64,000 nt of DNA from Comamonas testosteroni (GCF_030505195.1 NZ_CP129672.1:5844293-5908292), one strand, 5' to 3'; shown: positions 43,815-52,250, numbered from the stretch's first letter. Notes: a model not told the origin generated them from the letters alone. Translations and numbers: made by a program.

Positions 43815-44111
43815 ATGAGCACCAAGTTCAAAGCACCTGCCCCCTTCACCGACAAGCCCTATGTGGCCATCCCCATGGAGCCTGTTGAATCCAACCAGGT
43901 CAAAGCCATCGGCTATGACCCGACCACGAAGACGCTGGCCGTCACGTTCACCCGCGGTCCCGGCAGCGTCTACCACTATCCCAACGTAGAACCTGAGCTG
44001 CATGTCAACTTCATGCAGGCCGAGTCCAAGGGCACGTTCTTCGGCAAGAACATCAAGGAACTGCCGTTCGACAAGTTATCTGCTCAGCAAGCAAGCGCCA
44101 CTCAGGCCTGA
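43815..44111 (+). CDS. KTSC-domain protein
   Basis: The 98-residue protein has the KTSC pattern: MEPVESNQVKAIGYDPTTKT, then LAVTFTRGPGSVYHYPNVEP and a final SKGTFFGKNIK. The domain is known from phage and chromosomal proteins and is thought to bind nucleic acid, but its role is unproven. It is a lone-domain protein with no fusion partner here. Confidence 0.82.
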   Translation: MSTKFKAPAPFTDKPYVAIPMEPVESNQVKAIGYDPTTKTLAVTFTRGPGSVYHYPNVEPELHVNFMQAESKGTFFGKNIKELPFDKLSAQQASATQA

Positions 44112-44133
44112 TTCTTTTCGAAACCACAAGAAG

Positions 44134-44152
44134 GTCCGCACCACGCGGGCCA
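44134..44152 (+). terminator. hairpin 4 in the early operon (weak terminator)
   Basis: GGTCCGC / GCGGGCC (one G-T pair) followed by ACTTTGCTTCT. The T run is imperfect, so it would be a leaky terminator. It lies just before the next gene. Confidence 0.5.
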
Positions 44153-44173
44153 CTTTGCTTCTCAGGAGGGCTC

Positions 44174-44857
44174 ATGGCCTTTGAACTGACTGAACCGACC
44201 ACCGTCGTCATCACCAACGCCAATCCACGGCGCGAGCTGCACGGTGAAGATAAGGTGCGCGCCATCGATCTGGCATTCGTCCTCACCGGCGAAAACACTC
44301 TGCTTGACCTGATCGAGAAAGGACTGCGCGAGCACCACTACTGCAACAAGGCGCTCAAGGACGGCCAGGAGGCGCTGCCGGGCGTGGATATACCGCTGCC
44401 CAACCTTCGCCACCCCCAGCTGCCGCTGGCCTACCACTACGGTAAGGGCCAGAAATGGCGCGGCTACCGCTTCATCTGGGACTGGGGCCTGAACGAGGAG
44501 CATGTCGACTTCACGGACGCTGTGCTGTCCAACCTGCAATACGAGCTCTCGGAGGGCGGCAGTGTCACGGTGAAGGGCACGATCTCGTACAACGGGGAGG
44601 AGCTGGAGAACAACGACCTGTTCGGCGAACTCTCCGGCCTGGCCGCCGAAGGCGAGATCTCCATCAAGCTGCTGGCCCCGGCCGAGCTCGTCCAGGCCAA
44701 GAAGGGCTACCGAGCTGGCAAGCCCGATACGCCACCACCTCCCGCAGACAGTGGCAGCGGAAAGCTCGACCTTGACGGTGATGACGAGAACGATGGTCCA
44801 GAGGAGCAAACGCCCGAATCCGCCTTCACCGACTCAGTGCTGGACAGCCAGCAATAA
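44174..44857 (+). CDS. early phage protein of unknown function, acidic tail
   Basis: The 227-residue protein starts after a strong CAGGAGGG site. A folded domain (residues 1-190) includes LRHPQLPLAYHYGKGQKWRG and FIWDWGLNEEHVDF. A Pro-rich linker and a strongly acidic C-terminal tail follow (DLDGDDENDGPEEQ). Acidic tails of this type occur in single-strand DNA-binding proteins, and the place in a RecT/exonuclease operon suits a DNA-handling role, but the fold is not recognised. Confidence 0.68.
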   Translation: MAFELTEPTTVVITNANPRRELHGEDKVRAIDLAFVLTGENTLLDLIEKGLREHHYCNKALKDGQEALPGVDIPLPNLRHPQLPLAYHYGKGQKWRGYRFIWDWGLNEEHVDFTDAVLSNLQYELSEGGSVTVKGTISYNGEELENNDLFGELSGLAAEGEISIKLLAPAELVQAKKGYRAGKPDTPPPPADSGSGKLDLDGDDENDGPEEQTPESAFTDSVLDSQQ

Positions 44858-44918
44858 GCCATCTCAGAGGCATGAGCACAGGGCGCACCGCGCCTTGTCC
44901 TGATCCCCCTGGAGTGCC

Positions 44919-45176
44919 TTACAAGTCGTTCGCTCGAACTGTGACTGGGCGCCGACCTTGATCGTGAAGTTCGGCCGCCACTCTGTGGATCACCATCCAA
45001 TGAGCTTGATAAGCAGCCAAGTGTTGTGGCGTTTCATAAAGCTCACCGACCCCAGCAATTCGCGCAAGTGCATCGCCTTGGATGGCAGCTGAGCGAGGTT
45101 CCCCATTCACCCTGTATTCGAACACTACTTGGCGCGGGTTCATTTCATACGCCGCTCCGGCATCCATCTCATCCAT
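44919..45176 (-). CDS. small hypothetical protein on the opposite strand
   Basis: The 85-residue frame runs against the early operon. It has beta-like segments (MNPRQVVFEYRVNGEPRSA) and a helical middle (HLAAYQAHWMVIHRVAAEL). The composition looks coding. No family is certain. Confidence 0.5.
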   Translation of the reverse strand: MDEMDAGAAYEMNPRQVVFEYRVNGEPRSAAIQGDALARIAGVGELYETPQHLAAYQAHWMVIHRVAAELHDQGRRPVTVRANDL

Positions 45177-45215
45177 TCATATCTCCTCGCATAGAACTGC
45201 AGGAGTTTATCGATT

Positions 45216-45238
45216 GCCCGCCCCGCGCGGGCTTTTTT
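45216..45238 (+). terminator. intrinsic terminator 5 of the early operon
   Basis: GCCCGC / GCGGGC stem (45216-45232) followed by six T, ending 1 bp before the methyltransferase ATG. There is no room for a ribosome-binding site between the hairpin and the start codon, so hairpin and initiation must interact. Confidence 0.78.
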
Positions 45239-45239
45239 C

Positions 45240-47039
45240 ATGAGCACAACGATGATCACCAAAGAAATCAAACACTTCCACCTCTTCTGTGGTCTCGGCG
45301 GCGGTGCCCGAGGCTTCAATCGGGCCAGCCCGCGCGTGGGTAACCTGCAGGCGCGTTTCCGATGCATCGGCGGCATCGACGTTGACGAGGCCAGCATCCG
45401 AGACTTCGGGCGCCTGACCGGTGTGCCCGGCACCGTTCTTGACCTGTTCGACCGCGAGCAGTACCGCACCTTCCACGGCAGTGAGCCGCCGGCGGACTGG
45501 CAGGAGGCCACGGCCGCCGACATCCAGCGCGCGGCCGGCGGCGAGCGGCCGCACATCGTGTTCCTCTCGGCGCCCTGCAAGGGCTTCAGCGGCCTGCTGT
45601 CTGAGGGCAAGAGCAAGACCGACAAGTACCAGGCACTGAACCGCCTGACTCTGCGCGGGGTGTTCCTGATGCTGGAGGCCTGGCACGACGACCCGCCCGA
45701 GCTGATAATCTTCGAGAACGTGCCCAGGATCGCCACGCGCGGCCGGCACCTGCTGGACCAGATCGTGGGCTTACTGCGCTCCTACGGTTACGCGGTGGCC
45801 GAAACCACCCACGACTGCGGCGAGATCGGCGGCCTAGCGCAGAGCCGCAAGCGCTTCCTGCTGGTTGCCCGCCATATCGAGAAGGTCCCGCCGTTCTTGT
45901 ACCAGCCTGATGCGAAGCCGCTGCGCGCTGTTGGCGACGTGCTGGGCCGCATGCTGCTGCCGGGCGACCTGCGCGCCGGGCCCATGCACCGTGTGCCGAG
46001 CCTGCAGTGGAAGACCTGGGTTCGACTGGCATTCGTGGAGGCTGGCTCTGATTGGCGTAGCCTAAACCGTCTGGCGATCGAGGACGGCCAGCTGCGGGAC
46101 TATCTGATCGTTCCCGAGATGCATGCAGGTGTCCTGGGAGTTCAGGATTGGGGGCGAACCAGCACCACCATCACCGGCAAAGGGCGCCCCGCCTGCGGCA
46201 ACTTCGCCGTGGCGGACCCTCGCTTTGAGCAGTCAGCACTTTGGAAAGATGGCCAGGCCTACGGGGTGCGCCGCTGGGATGGCAGCACCGGCACAGTGGC
46301 CGGGCAGCAAGGTCCTGGCCAAGGTGCTTACAGCGTGGCGGATCCGCGCCATCACGGCCCCGCCAAGCACAGCAACGAATTCCGCATCGTGCGCTGGGAC
46401 CGCGCATCCATGGCTGTCACCAGCGCCCACGGCACGGGCCAGGCGGTAGCGGATCCTCGACGCGAAGGGCCCAGTTTCGGCAAGTACGCCGTGACGCACT
46501 TCCAGAAGGCAGCCGGCACGGTGATCAGTGGCAGCACGACTGGCCAGGGCGCCTTTGCAGTGGCCGATCCACGCCCAGGCATGCGCCGCGAGGCCGGCGA
46601 CCACTACCTGACAGGTGGCCATTACGGGGTTGTGCCCTGGGAATCTTCTGCCGGGGCGGTCAGCGCAGCTGCCTGCCACGACAACGGCCGATGGACGGTG
46701 GCTGACCCACGGGCCATGCCAGCACCCGCCGAAAAACTTGTATGCCGGATCGTGGCCGAGGACGGCACCTGGCACCGACCCTTCACCACCCTGGAACTTG
46801 CTGCCTTGCAGAGTCTGGTCGACCCAGAAGAGATGCTGGAGCTCGACGGCTTGAGTGATCAGGCCTGGCGCGAGCGCATTGGCAACGCTGTGCCCAGCGC
46901 CGCCGGTGAAGCCATTGCCCACGTCATGGGCGAGACGCTGCTGCTGGCCTGGGCCGGGGAAACCTTTCTGCTTTCGGCGCAGCCGATCTGGGTCAGGCCC
47001 ATGGCCATCGCACTGACTATGCCGGGGGCTGCCCAGTGA
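45240..47039 (+). CDS. C5-cytosine DNA methyltransferase with repeated recognition-like units
   Basis: The 599-residue protein has the C5-methyltransferase motifs in order: FCGLGGG (I), a PC catalytic motif in SAPCKGFSG (IV), FENVP (VI), LAQSRKRFLLVA (VIII) and a final IGNAVPSAAGEAI (X). Between VIII and X, where target recognition lies, five units of about 38-46 residues each end in VADPR (codons near 46,205, 46,336, 46,447, 46,562 and 46,699). It would protect phage DNA from host restriction. The start at 45240 lacks a ribosome-binding site; an ATG at 45252 is an alternative. Confidence 0.88.
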   Translation: MSTTMITKEIKHFHLFCGLGGGARGFNRASPRVGNLQARFRCIGGIDVDEASIRDFGRLTGVPGTVLDLFDREQYRTFHGSEPPADWQEATAADIQRAAGGERPHIVFLSAPCKGFSGLLSEGKSKTDKYQALNRLTLRGVFLMLEAWHDDPPELIIFENVPRIATRGRHLLDQIVGLLRSYGYAVAETTHDCGEIGGLAQSRKRFLLVARHIEKVPPFLYQPDAKPLRAVGDVLGRMLLPGDLRAGPMHRVPSLQWKTWVRLAFVEAGSDWRSLNRLAIEDGQLRDYLIVPEMHAGVLGVQDWGRTSTTITGKGRPACGNFAVADPRFEQSALWKDGQAYGVRRWDGSTGTVAGQQGPGQGAYSVADPRHHGPAKHSNEFRIVRWDRASMAVTSAHGTGQAVADPRREGPSFGKYAVTHFQKAAGTVISGSTTGQGAFAVADPRPGMRREAGDHYLTGGHYGVVPWESSAGAVSAAACHDNGRWTVADPRAMPAPAEKLVCRIVAEDGTWHRPFTTLELAALQSLVDPEEMLELDGLSDQAWRERIGNAVPSAAGEAIAHVMGETLLLAWAGETFLLSAQPIWVRPMAIALTMPGAAQ

Positions 47040-47260
47040 CCACCACCGCATTCAGCGCCCAGGCGCCGCACATCCGCGCCGCCCTGACCCAAGTGAAGCG
47101 CACCTATTGCGCCCCGCCCTCCTTCGCTCCGGCAGAGAAAGTGACCGGGCACCTCGAATGCCCGCGCTGTAAAAGCCGGCTGAATTTCACCGTCCTGACC
47201 AGCGGCGCGACCTCCGGCCGCTGCACATCCGGATCCTGCATTTCATGGAGCATGCAATGA
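47036..47260 (+). CDS. small zinc-finger-like protein
   Basis: The 74-residue frame starts with GTG overlapping the methyltransferase stop. Four Cys in CPRCKSRLNF ... GRCTSGSC suggest a zinc ribbon. It sits in a run of overlapping small genes before the excisionase. No family is assigned. Confidence 0.58.
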   Translation: MTTTAFSAQAPHIRAALTQVKRTYCAPPSFAPAEKVTGHLECPRCKSRLNFTVLTSGATSGRCTSGSCISWSMQ

Positions 47261-47541
47261 CCACCCTGCACCTCTCACTCAAAGGCGAGTACTTCGACGC
47301 CATCCGCGCAGGCACCAAGACCGAGGAATACCGCCTCGTCACACCCTACTGGTGCAAGCGCCTGCAGGGACGTGACTATGACCGTATCGAGTTGGCAAAG
47401 GGCTACCCACCACTCGGCGACCAGTCGCGCCGGCTGATCCGCCCTTGGCGCGGCTACACGATCAAGACCATCACGCACCCGCACTTCGGACCTCAGCCTG
47501 TGCAGGTCTATGCGATTGATGTCGGAGGAATGGAAGCATGA
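47257..47541 (+). CDS. ASCH/YqfB-like small protein
   Basis: The start is the ATG at 47257 (ATGA overlap with the previous stop). The 94-residue protein shows the ASCH pattern: LHLSLKGEYFDAIRAGTKTEE with EYR following, then KTITHPHFGPQPVQVYAID. These domains bind RNA or modified nucleosides. Its function in phages is unknown. Confidence 0.78.
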   Translation: MTTLHLSLKGEYFDAIRAGTKTEEYRLVTPYWCKRLQGRDYDRIELAKGYPPLGDQSRRLIRPWRGYTIKTITHPHFGPQPVQVYAIDVGGMEA

Positions 47542-47615
47542 GCCGCCGAGCCCGCCAACGCCGCGACAAGCGCGCGCCTATCCCTGATTTTGATTCTCCC
47601 GAGCCCCGCCATTGA
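47538..47615 (+). CDS. tiny basic peptide
   Basis: A 25-codon frame, MSRRARQRRDKRAPIPDFDS plus five residues, starts as ATGA at the ASCH stop and ends inside the following terminator hairpin. Coupling and extreme basic character are the only support. Confidence 0.33.
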   Translation: MSRRARQRRDKRAPIPDFDSPEPRH

Positions 47616-47631
47616 GCGGGGTTCTTTTTTT
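47604..47631 (+). terminator. intrinsic terminator 6 of the early operon
   Basis: CCCCGC / GCGGGG stem (47604-47621) followed by TTCTTTTTTT. It lies 10 bp before the Xis-like gene. Confidence 0.8.
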
Positions 47632-47640
47632 GGACTGACT

Positions 47641-47925
47641 ATGACAGACACCATCAATGCCGAAGACTGCGCCAAGATGCTGGATTGCACGGCCGCCAAG
47701 GTTGAGGAAATGGCTCGCAATGGAGAGCTGCCAGGCCTCAAAATCGGGAGAGGCTGGGTTTTCATCCGTGCCGATCTCTTGGCCTATCTTTCAGAGCGCG
47801 CACGCAACGAAGCAGATAAGCGGCGAATGGAACGGGGCAAGAGTGACCATGCCGCCCCCAATGTTCGCCCTATTAAGCCCCGCCGGCAGCCGCCGCCGGC
47901 CCTGCCGAGGTCGGCCACAGCTTAG
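47641..47925 (+). CDS. xis: excisionase-like HTH protein
   Basis: The start is the ATG at 47641 (MTDTINAEDCAKMLDC). The 94-residue protein has a MerR/excisionase winged-helix pattern (AEDCAKMLDCTAAKVEEMAR, GELPGLKIGRGWVFIRADLL) and a basic Pro-rich tail. It overlaps the convergent integrase gene by 53 bp. The location beside the integrase supports a directionality-factor role. Confidence 0.78.
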   Translation: MTDTINAEDCAKMLDCTAAKVEEMARNGELPGLKIGRGWVFIRADLLAYLSERARNEADKRRMERGKSDHAAPNVRPIKPRRQPPPALPRSATA

Positions 47926-49084
47926 CGGCCATGTCTTCAGCTCTGAAGCTTGCATACCGGTGGGCCATGGCTGAGCCTGGCGCCCAGCCCATGATCCGGT
48001 TCACTTCCTCCAGGCGGAACAGGAAACTTCCGCTTGCGTCTCTCATCTCAAGCCATCGACAGGTGGCTTCGTGTCTCAAGTCGTGTTCGTGGAGGTCCAT
48101 GATCTCCATGTACTCGAACGCCAAACGGAATCGAGCCGACAGCCTGCTGCTGACGGTCTTGTATTCCTTTACCCCCTCTTCTTCCATAAATGGGAATAGC
48201 CATGCCCCTGGCAGCATGGCACGGGTTTCCAGGTAGTCAGCCAGCGCCTTGTGCACGGCAGGTGATATGGGAACTTCCCGAAACGTCACCTTGCCCCGCC
48301 ATTGCTTGGAGCTCTGGGCCCGGATGACCTTCGTATCCATGTCCACCTGAGAGCGCTTGAGCGTGGATGCTTCCTTCAGGCGTAAGCCGGTGCCCAAGAT
48401 CAGCTTAAACAGGGTCAACAGCGCATTGCCGCCTTGGAGCTGCAGGCCGCGTGGCTTATCTGGCCGCTCGTAGCCGGACAGCACCTGGATGATCTTCTCT
48501 TCCTCCCCGGGACGGAGACGTCGATCGCGCTGCACATTGGTCTTTGCCTCTCCGCCCTTGGCAACGGACAGCTTTGTGTCGATGTCGCTATAAGTGGAGT
48601 AGCCCTTAGGCAATAGCCGCGTCGGGTTCTGCATGACCATGGCCGGATGGTTGCGTAGGTATTCATCAATGGCCCGGCCCAAGCACTGGACCCGGTGACG
48701 AATAGATTGTGGGGTGAGCTGTTTCTCGACTTTCAGCCACTGGATATAGCCCTGCAGCCATTTGTATGACGCCTCTGTCAGCTTAATCGTGCCTACCTCT
48801 CGGTTCACCGTCGAGATGGTGAGGATCTGGGTTGGGGCCGCATAGCCGCTTTGCTCCCACTCCCCGAGCACACGAGACAGCCTGATGTTTCCGTAGCCGT
48901 TGTCGGCATCCAGCAGCTCGCGGGGTGGCGGGAGGCCTGCGTCCTTCATGAGCTTCCACTGCTGTGAATAGGCAATAGCCTCAGCCTCGGTGTCGAAGGT
49001 GAAATATTTACGGCCGTGGGGAAGCGACGGATGCCGCAAACCTATCTCCCACTTCCCTGATGCTTTCTGTCTTGGCTTGGCCAT
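47873..49084 (-). CDS. int: prophage tyrosine integrase
   Basis: The 403-residue recombinase has an N-terminal arm-binding region (KWEIGLRHPSLPHGRKYFTF), a SAM-like core-binding domain and the catalytic set: Arg in GTGLRLKEAS, Lys in the beta-hairpin (QSSKQWRGKVTF), HDLRHEAT, and Tyr in MAHRYASF. It points away from the attachment site, which lies 180 bp upstream of its start. Confidence 0.92.
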   Translation of the reverse strand: MAKPRQKASGKWEIGLRHPSLPHGRKYFTFDTEAEAIAYSQQWKLMKDAGLPPPRELLDADNGYGNIRLSRVLGEWEQSGYAAPTQILTISTVNREVGTIKLTEASYKWLQGYIQWLKVEKQLTPQSIRHRVQCLGRAIDEYLRNHPAMVMQNPTRLLPKGYSTYSDIDTKLSVAKGGEAKTNVQRDRRLRPGEEEKIIQVLSGYERPDKPRGLQLQGGNALLTLFKLILGTGLRLKEASTLKRSQVDMDTKVIRAQSSKQWRGKVTFREVPISPAVHKALADYLETRAMLPGAWLFPFMEEEGVKEYKTVSSRLSARFRLAFEYMEIMDLHEHDLRHEATCRWLEMRDASGSFLFRLEEVNRIMGWAPGSAMAHRYASFRAEDMAAKLWPTSAGPAAAAGGA

Positions 49085-49265
49085 AAACCCCTGCTCCTAA
49101 GTTCTCGTTCCATCTAATATCTGCGTGCGTCAGATGGAGTCTTGGCCGCCATTTTGTGGCGGCTGGAGCAGGTTTTCAACGTATCTGAGCAGACTTAAGC
49201 CTTTTGACGGCTACGCAACTCACTGATTTATATGGATTTAAATAAATCACACCCAAAAGCACAGT
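49085..49265. other. prophage right end: integrase upstream region
   Basis: No gene is seen. The stretch should hold the integrase promoter and the arm and core recombination sites. The right boundary is placed where coding sequence resembling the end of gloA begins. Short inverted repeats such as ccgccattttgtggcgg (49147-49163) are present. Confidence 0.55.
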
Positions 49266-49328
49266 GGCTACAAGATTGAACTGATTCAACGCAAAGACGA
49301 CCTGGGCACCGGCACCGGTCTGCGGTGA
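49266..49328 (+). pseudogene. gloA: gloA 3' remnant at attR (last 20 codons)
   Basis: In frame, GGC TAC AAG onward reads GYKIELIQRKDDLGTGTGLR then TGA. GYKIELIQ is the end of glyoxalase I (lactoylglutathione lyase), which normally continues from DPD. Upstream of GGC the frame no longer matches, so the rest of gloA must lie at the other end of the prophage. A terminator follows at 49352-49380. The family assignment rests on a short string. Confidence 0.65.
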
Positions 49329-49351
49329 TTCTTTTTCTTCAGATTCCTGGA

Positions 49352-49380
49352 CCGAGCGGCACATGAGTGCCGCTTTTTTT
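49352..49380 (+). terminator. terminator after the gloA remnant
   Basis: AGCGGCAC / GTGCCGCT around ATGA, followed by a run of T. This is presumably the native gloA terminator, now separated from most of its gene. Confidence 0.78.
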
Positions 49381-49474
49381 TGCCTGAACGGCCTACCTAT
49401 CGTCCAAACATGGGTTTGCAGGCATTGGCCGGCATTCCAGACTCGGTACTCCAACACCAATCAGGAGACAGGCA

Positions 49475-50002
49475 ATGAGTGACTCGGTTCTGGAGCAACT
49501 CCAGCAGCGTTTGCAGCATCTTGAGGATATTCAGTCGATACAGGCTTTGAAGGCCCGGTACTTGCGAGCCTGTGATCAGAAGCAGCCGAACGCCATGCGT
49601 GAGTGCTTTGTGGAGCATGGTGCAGTCATCGAAGCCGATGGCTTTCCGTCTTTTACGGATCGCGAAGAATGGGTTGAAACCTTCACCAGACTGGCAGTTG
49701 CCAACCCGTCCATCCAGGACATGCACCACGGCCACAACCCTCAGATCAGCTTTACGGGAGCTGATAGTGCAAAAGGCTTGTGGGATCTGGAGTTCTGCCA
49801 GATCAATGTCAAGGAACGCACCATCGTCAATCTCTCAGGTCAGTACAGCGATGAGTACGAGCGCATCAACGGGTGGTGGCAGATCCGTTCCATGCGCTTT
49901 GCGCGGGGATCGTTTGTCATGCGCCAGGTCGATGCGGCAGGTATTGAAAGAGTCATTGCCCTGGGCGAGCCTCCGGCAGCTGGATTCATTGAACACAACT
50001 GA
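49475..50002 (+). CDS. SnoaL/NTF2-like protein
   Basis: The 175-residue protein matches the SnoaL-like NTF2 fold: IQSIQALKARYLRACDQKQP, HGAVIEADGFPSF, a central HHGHNPQISF strand and a final EYERINGWWQIRSMRF. Members are small cone-shaped enzymes or binding proteins. A GGAGACAGG site precedes the ATG. First intact chromosomal gene after the prophage. Its substrate is not evident. Confidence 0.82.
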   Translation: MSDSVLEQLQQRLQHLEDIQSIQALKARYLRACDQKQPNAMRECFVEHGAVIEADGFPSFTDREEWVETFTRLAVANPSIQDMHHGHNPQISFTGADSAKGLWDLEFCQINVKERTIVNLSGQYSDEYERINGWWQIRSMRFARGSFVMRQVDAAGIERVIALGEPPAAGFIEHN

Positions 50003-50026
50003 TCCTGGCTCTGCTGCAAACAGCAA

Positions 50027-50060
50027 AAAGCCCGATACAGCGAATGCCATATCGGGCTTT
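50027..50060. terminator. bidirectional terminator
   Basis: An 11-bp perfect stem (aaagcccgata / tatcgggcttt) sits between convergent genes ending at 50002 and 50081. Confidence 0.88.
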
Positions 50061-50080
50061 GGGCAAGAGAACTGGGTTTA

Positions 50081-50605
50081 TCAGTCGGCCAGAATCACTT
50101 CCACACGGCGAGCTTCGGCATTGGAGCCGTCGGCCTGAGATTGCTCGGGCTTCTTCAGCTCGACCTTGTCTTCTGCCACGCCCAGTGCCACCAGAGCGGC
50201 CTGGACGGCTTGCGCACGTTGCTTGGCCAGCTCCGCGTTGATTTCAGCACTACCAGTTGCATCATGGAAGCCGGAAATCACGGCGCGCTTGCCTTCAGCC
50301 ACGCCCTTGACCACGTTGCTCAACGCTTCGTTGGCGCCAGCGGCCACTTCCGCCTTGCCCGAGACAAAGTAGAACTTGACCACACCGTTTTCCACGATCA
50401 CGCGGGCAGCCTCTTCAACCACCACCACAGGCACGTTGGTCGCGCTGGGTGCGGACACGGCGGCTTCAGCCTTGGGAGCATGGGAAATGCCGCGCTTGTA
50501 GACGACGGTGCCGACGACGGTGGAGACAACCAGAGCGATCAGGGCAAACAGAAAACCCAAGGCAAAGCGTTGTTGGCTATCGTCGTCAGAGCTGTTGAAG
50601 GACAT
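50081..50605 (-). CDS. OmpA-family protein with N-terminal membrane anchor
   Basis: The 174-residue protein has one membrane helix (about residues 15-36, GFLFALIALVVSTVVGTVVY) and a periplasmic OmpA-like peptidoglycan-binding domain (EVAAGANEALSNVV ... DATGSAEINAELAKQRAQAV ... ARRVEVIL). It would tether inner membrane and cell wall. The 301-bp gap to chaC (50606-50906) holds the two divergent promoters and no other gene that I can see. Confidence 0.85.
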   Translation of the reverse strand: MSFNSSDDDSQQRFALGFLFALIALVVSTVVGTVVYKRGISHAPKAEAAVSAPSATNVPVVVVEEAARVIVENGVVKFYFVSGKAEVAAGANEALSNVVKGVAEGKRAVISGFHDATGSAEINAELAKQRAQAVQAALVALGVAEDKVELKKPEQSQADGSNAEARRVEVILAD

Positions 50606-50906
50606 GAATGAAATCTCCGTATTTGCGGGTGATTATGAAAGTACGAAACCTGTATTCATGACACTTTGCGGCCCGGCTACATGCTTCAGGCTGACAAAGC
50701 GACAAAACCACGCATTCTAGGGGTTTGCCGTGAAACGCCCTAACGACTTCCTTCACGGCAATCGCAAAAAAGATCCAAATTTCAGCCGCTTCACACCGGG
50801 AAAGCGTTGCTTTTACGCCTTCGTGCGCGCTCAGGTGCACCGACGGCGCCCTCGCGCGTTATATATCAAAGTCAATTCAGCTCTGAATCCGGTTTGAGGA
50901 GTTTCC

Positions 50907-51536
50907 ATGTCCGCCCTGCCTTTGTTGAATCATTCCATGCGTGATGCTGACCAGATGCTGGAGCGGGCTCTGGTGCAGTGGGGAGGTGACGAGGATCTGT
51001 GGATTTTTGGTTATGGCTCACTGATCTGGCGCCCCGAATTTGAATTCAGCGAACGCCGTTCGGCCCATGTACATGGCTGGCATCGTGCTCTGAAAATGTG
51101 GAGCACCATCAACCGTGGCACGCCCCAGATGCCAGGCCTGGTGTTTGGCATGCTCTCGGGCGGCAGTTGCCAGGGCATGGCCTTCCGTATTCCGCGAAAC
51201 CAAGGCGACACCGTGATGCGCAAGCTCTGGTTGCGTGAGATGCCCAATGCCGTCTATGACCCGCGCTGGCTGCCTTGCCGCACGCCACATGGTGCGGTGA
51301 AGGCCCTGGCATTCACGCTCTCACGCCAAAGCCCTCACCACACCGGCGAGCTGGCGCCGGATGAATACCGGCGCATTTTCTCTCAGGCTCAGGGCATATA
51401 TGGCACAACGCTGGACTATGCCCAGGCCACTTTTGAGGAGCTGCAGCGGCTGGGCATCGACGACAAGGCGCTCAAGCGCCTGTTGGCCTATGCAGACTTC
51501 GAGCAAGCCGATTGCGCGTCTTTTGCTGCTATTTGA
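50907..51536 (+). CDS. chaC: ChaC-like gamma-glutamylcyclotransferase
   Basis: The 209-residue protein has the family start DLWIFGYGSLIWRPEFEF, the SGGSCQGMAFRIP block and a C-terminal helical part. ChaC enzymes cleave glutathione to 5-oxoproline and Cys-Gly. A GAGGAG site precedes the ATG. It is chromosomal. Confidence 0.92.
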   Translation: MSALPLLNHSMRDADQMLERALVQWGGDEDLWIFGYGSLIWRPEFEFSERRSAHVHGWHRALKMWSTINRGTPQMPGLVFGMLSGGSCQGMAFRIPRNQGDTVMRKLWLREMPNAVYDPRWLPCRTPHGAVKALAFTLSRQSPHHTGELAPDEYRRIFSQAQGIYGTTLDYAQATFEELQRLGIDDKALKRLLAYADFEQADCASFAAI

Positions 51537-51638
51537 AACATAGCTAACAGCGCTTTGCTGTATTGGGTTACAGGGCAAAAGCACTTGAAATTTCGGCGAT
51601 CCGGGGCACAATGCCCTTTTGAATTCGGAAAGAATGCC

Positions 51639-52250
51639 ATGTCCAAAAACCGTGTTGCCCCCCTCTTTTCGCGCCCTGCTTGGACAGGTCTGGCGCTTGT
51701 CGCAGGCTTGACCATGGCGGCATGCTCCACGACCAGCAACACGGCAGGGCCTTCATCGTCTGAAACGGCTCCTGCAGCAACTCCTGGCAAAGGCGTGCAG
51801 TCGATTGCACGCCTGGAAGCCACCAAGGGCAGCCAGGTAACGGGTACGGTACAGTTCTTCCCGCAGCCCGATGGCAGCGTTCGAGTACAAGGCCGCGTGG
51901 AAGGGCTGGCGCCGAATACCGAGCACGGCTTTCACGTCCACGAAAAAGGCGACTGCTCCAGCGGCGACGGCTTGAGCGCGGGTGGCCACTTCAACCCTGG
52001 ACAGCAGGCGCATGGCAAATTCGGCGACAGCAAGGCCCATCACATCGGTGACCTGCCCAGCCTGGACGCTGATACCCAGGGCGTAGCAACTATCGATTTT
52101 GTGAGCAAGGAGTTCAAACTGGACAGGGGCGGCAACGGCATTCTGGGACGATCGCTGATCGTGCACAATGATCCGGATGACTACACAACCCAGCCCACCG
52201 GCAATTCAGGCGCGCGCCTGGCTTGTGCCGTGATTGAGCGCGGCGCCTGA
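51639..52250 (+). CDS. sodC: Cu/Zn superoxide dismutase, lipoprotein type
   Basis: The start is the ATG at 51639 (MSKNRVAPLFSR). The 203-residue protein has a lipoprotein signal (lipobox MAAC), a Ser/Thr/Pro linker and a complete SodC domain: HGFHVHEKGDC, AGGHFNPG, HHIGDLP and RSLIVHNDPDD, containing the copper and zinc ligands. It protects the periplasm from superoxide. Confidence 0.94.
   Translation: MSKNRVAPLFSRPAWTGLALVAGLTMAACSTTSNTAGPSSSETAPAATPGKGVQSIARLEATKGSQVTGTVQFFPQPDGSVRVQGRVEGLAPNTEHGFHVHEKGDCSSGDGLSAGGHFNPGQQAHGKFGDSKAHHIGDLPSLDADTQGVATIDFVSKEFKLDRGGNGILGRSLIVHNDPDDYTTQPTGNSGARLACAVIERGA

Noticed and set aside
49085..49474. tRNA gene as prophage attachment site
   Set aside because: No cloverleaf is recognisable; the coding end GYKIELIQ with stop codon and terminator fits a protein-gene target.
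50606..50906. 84-codon minus-strand frame upstream of ompA-like gene
   Set aside because: It spans the divergent promoter region, has no ribosome-binding site and no protein-like pattern.
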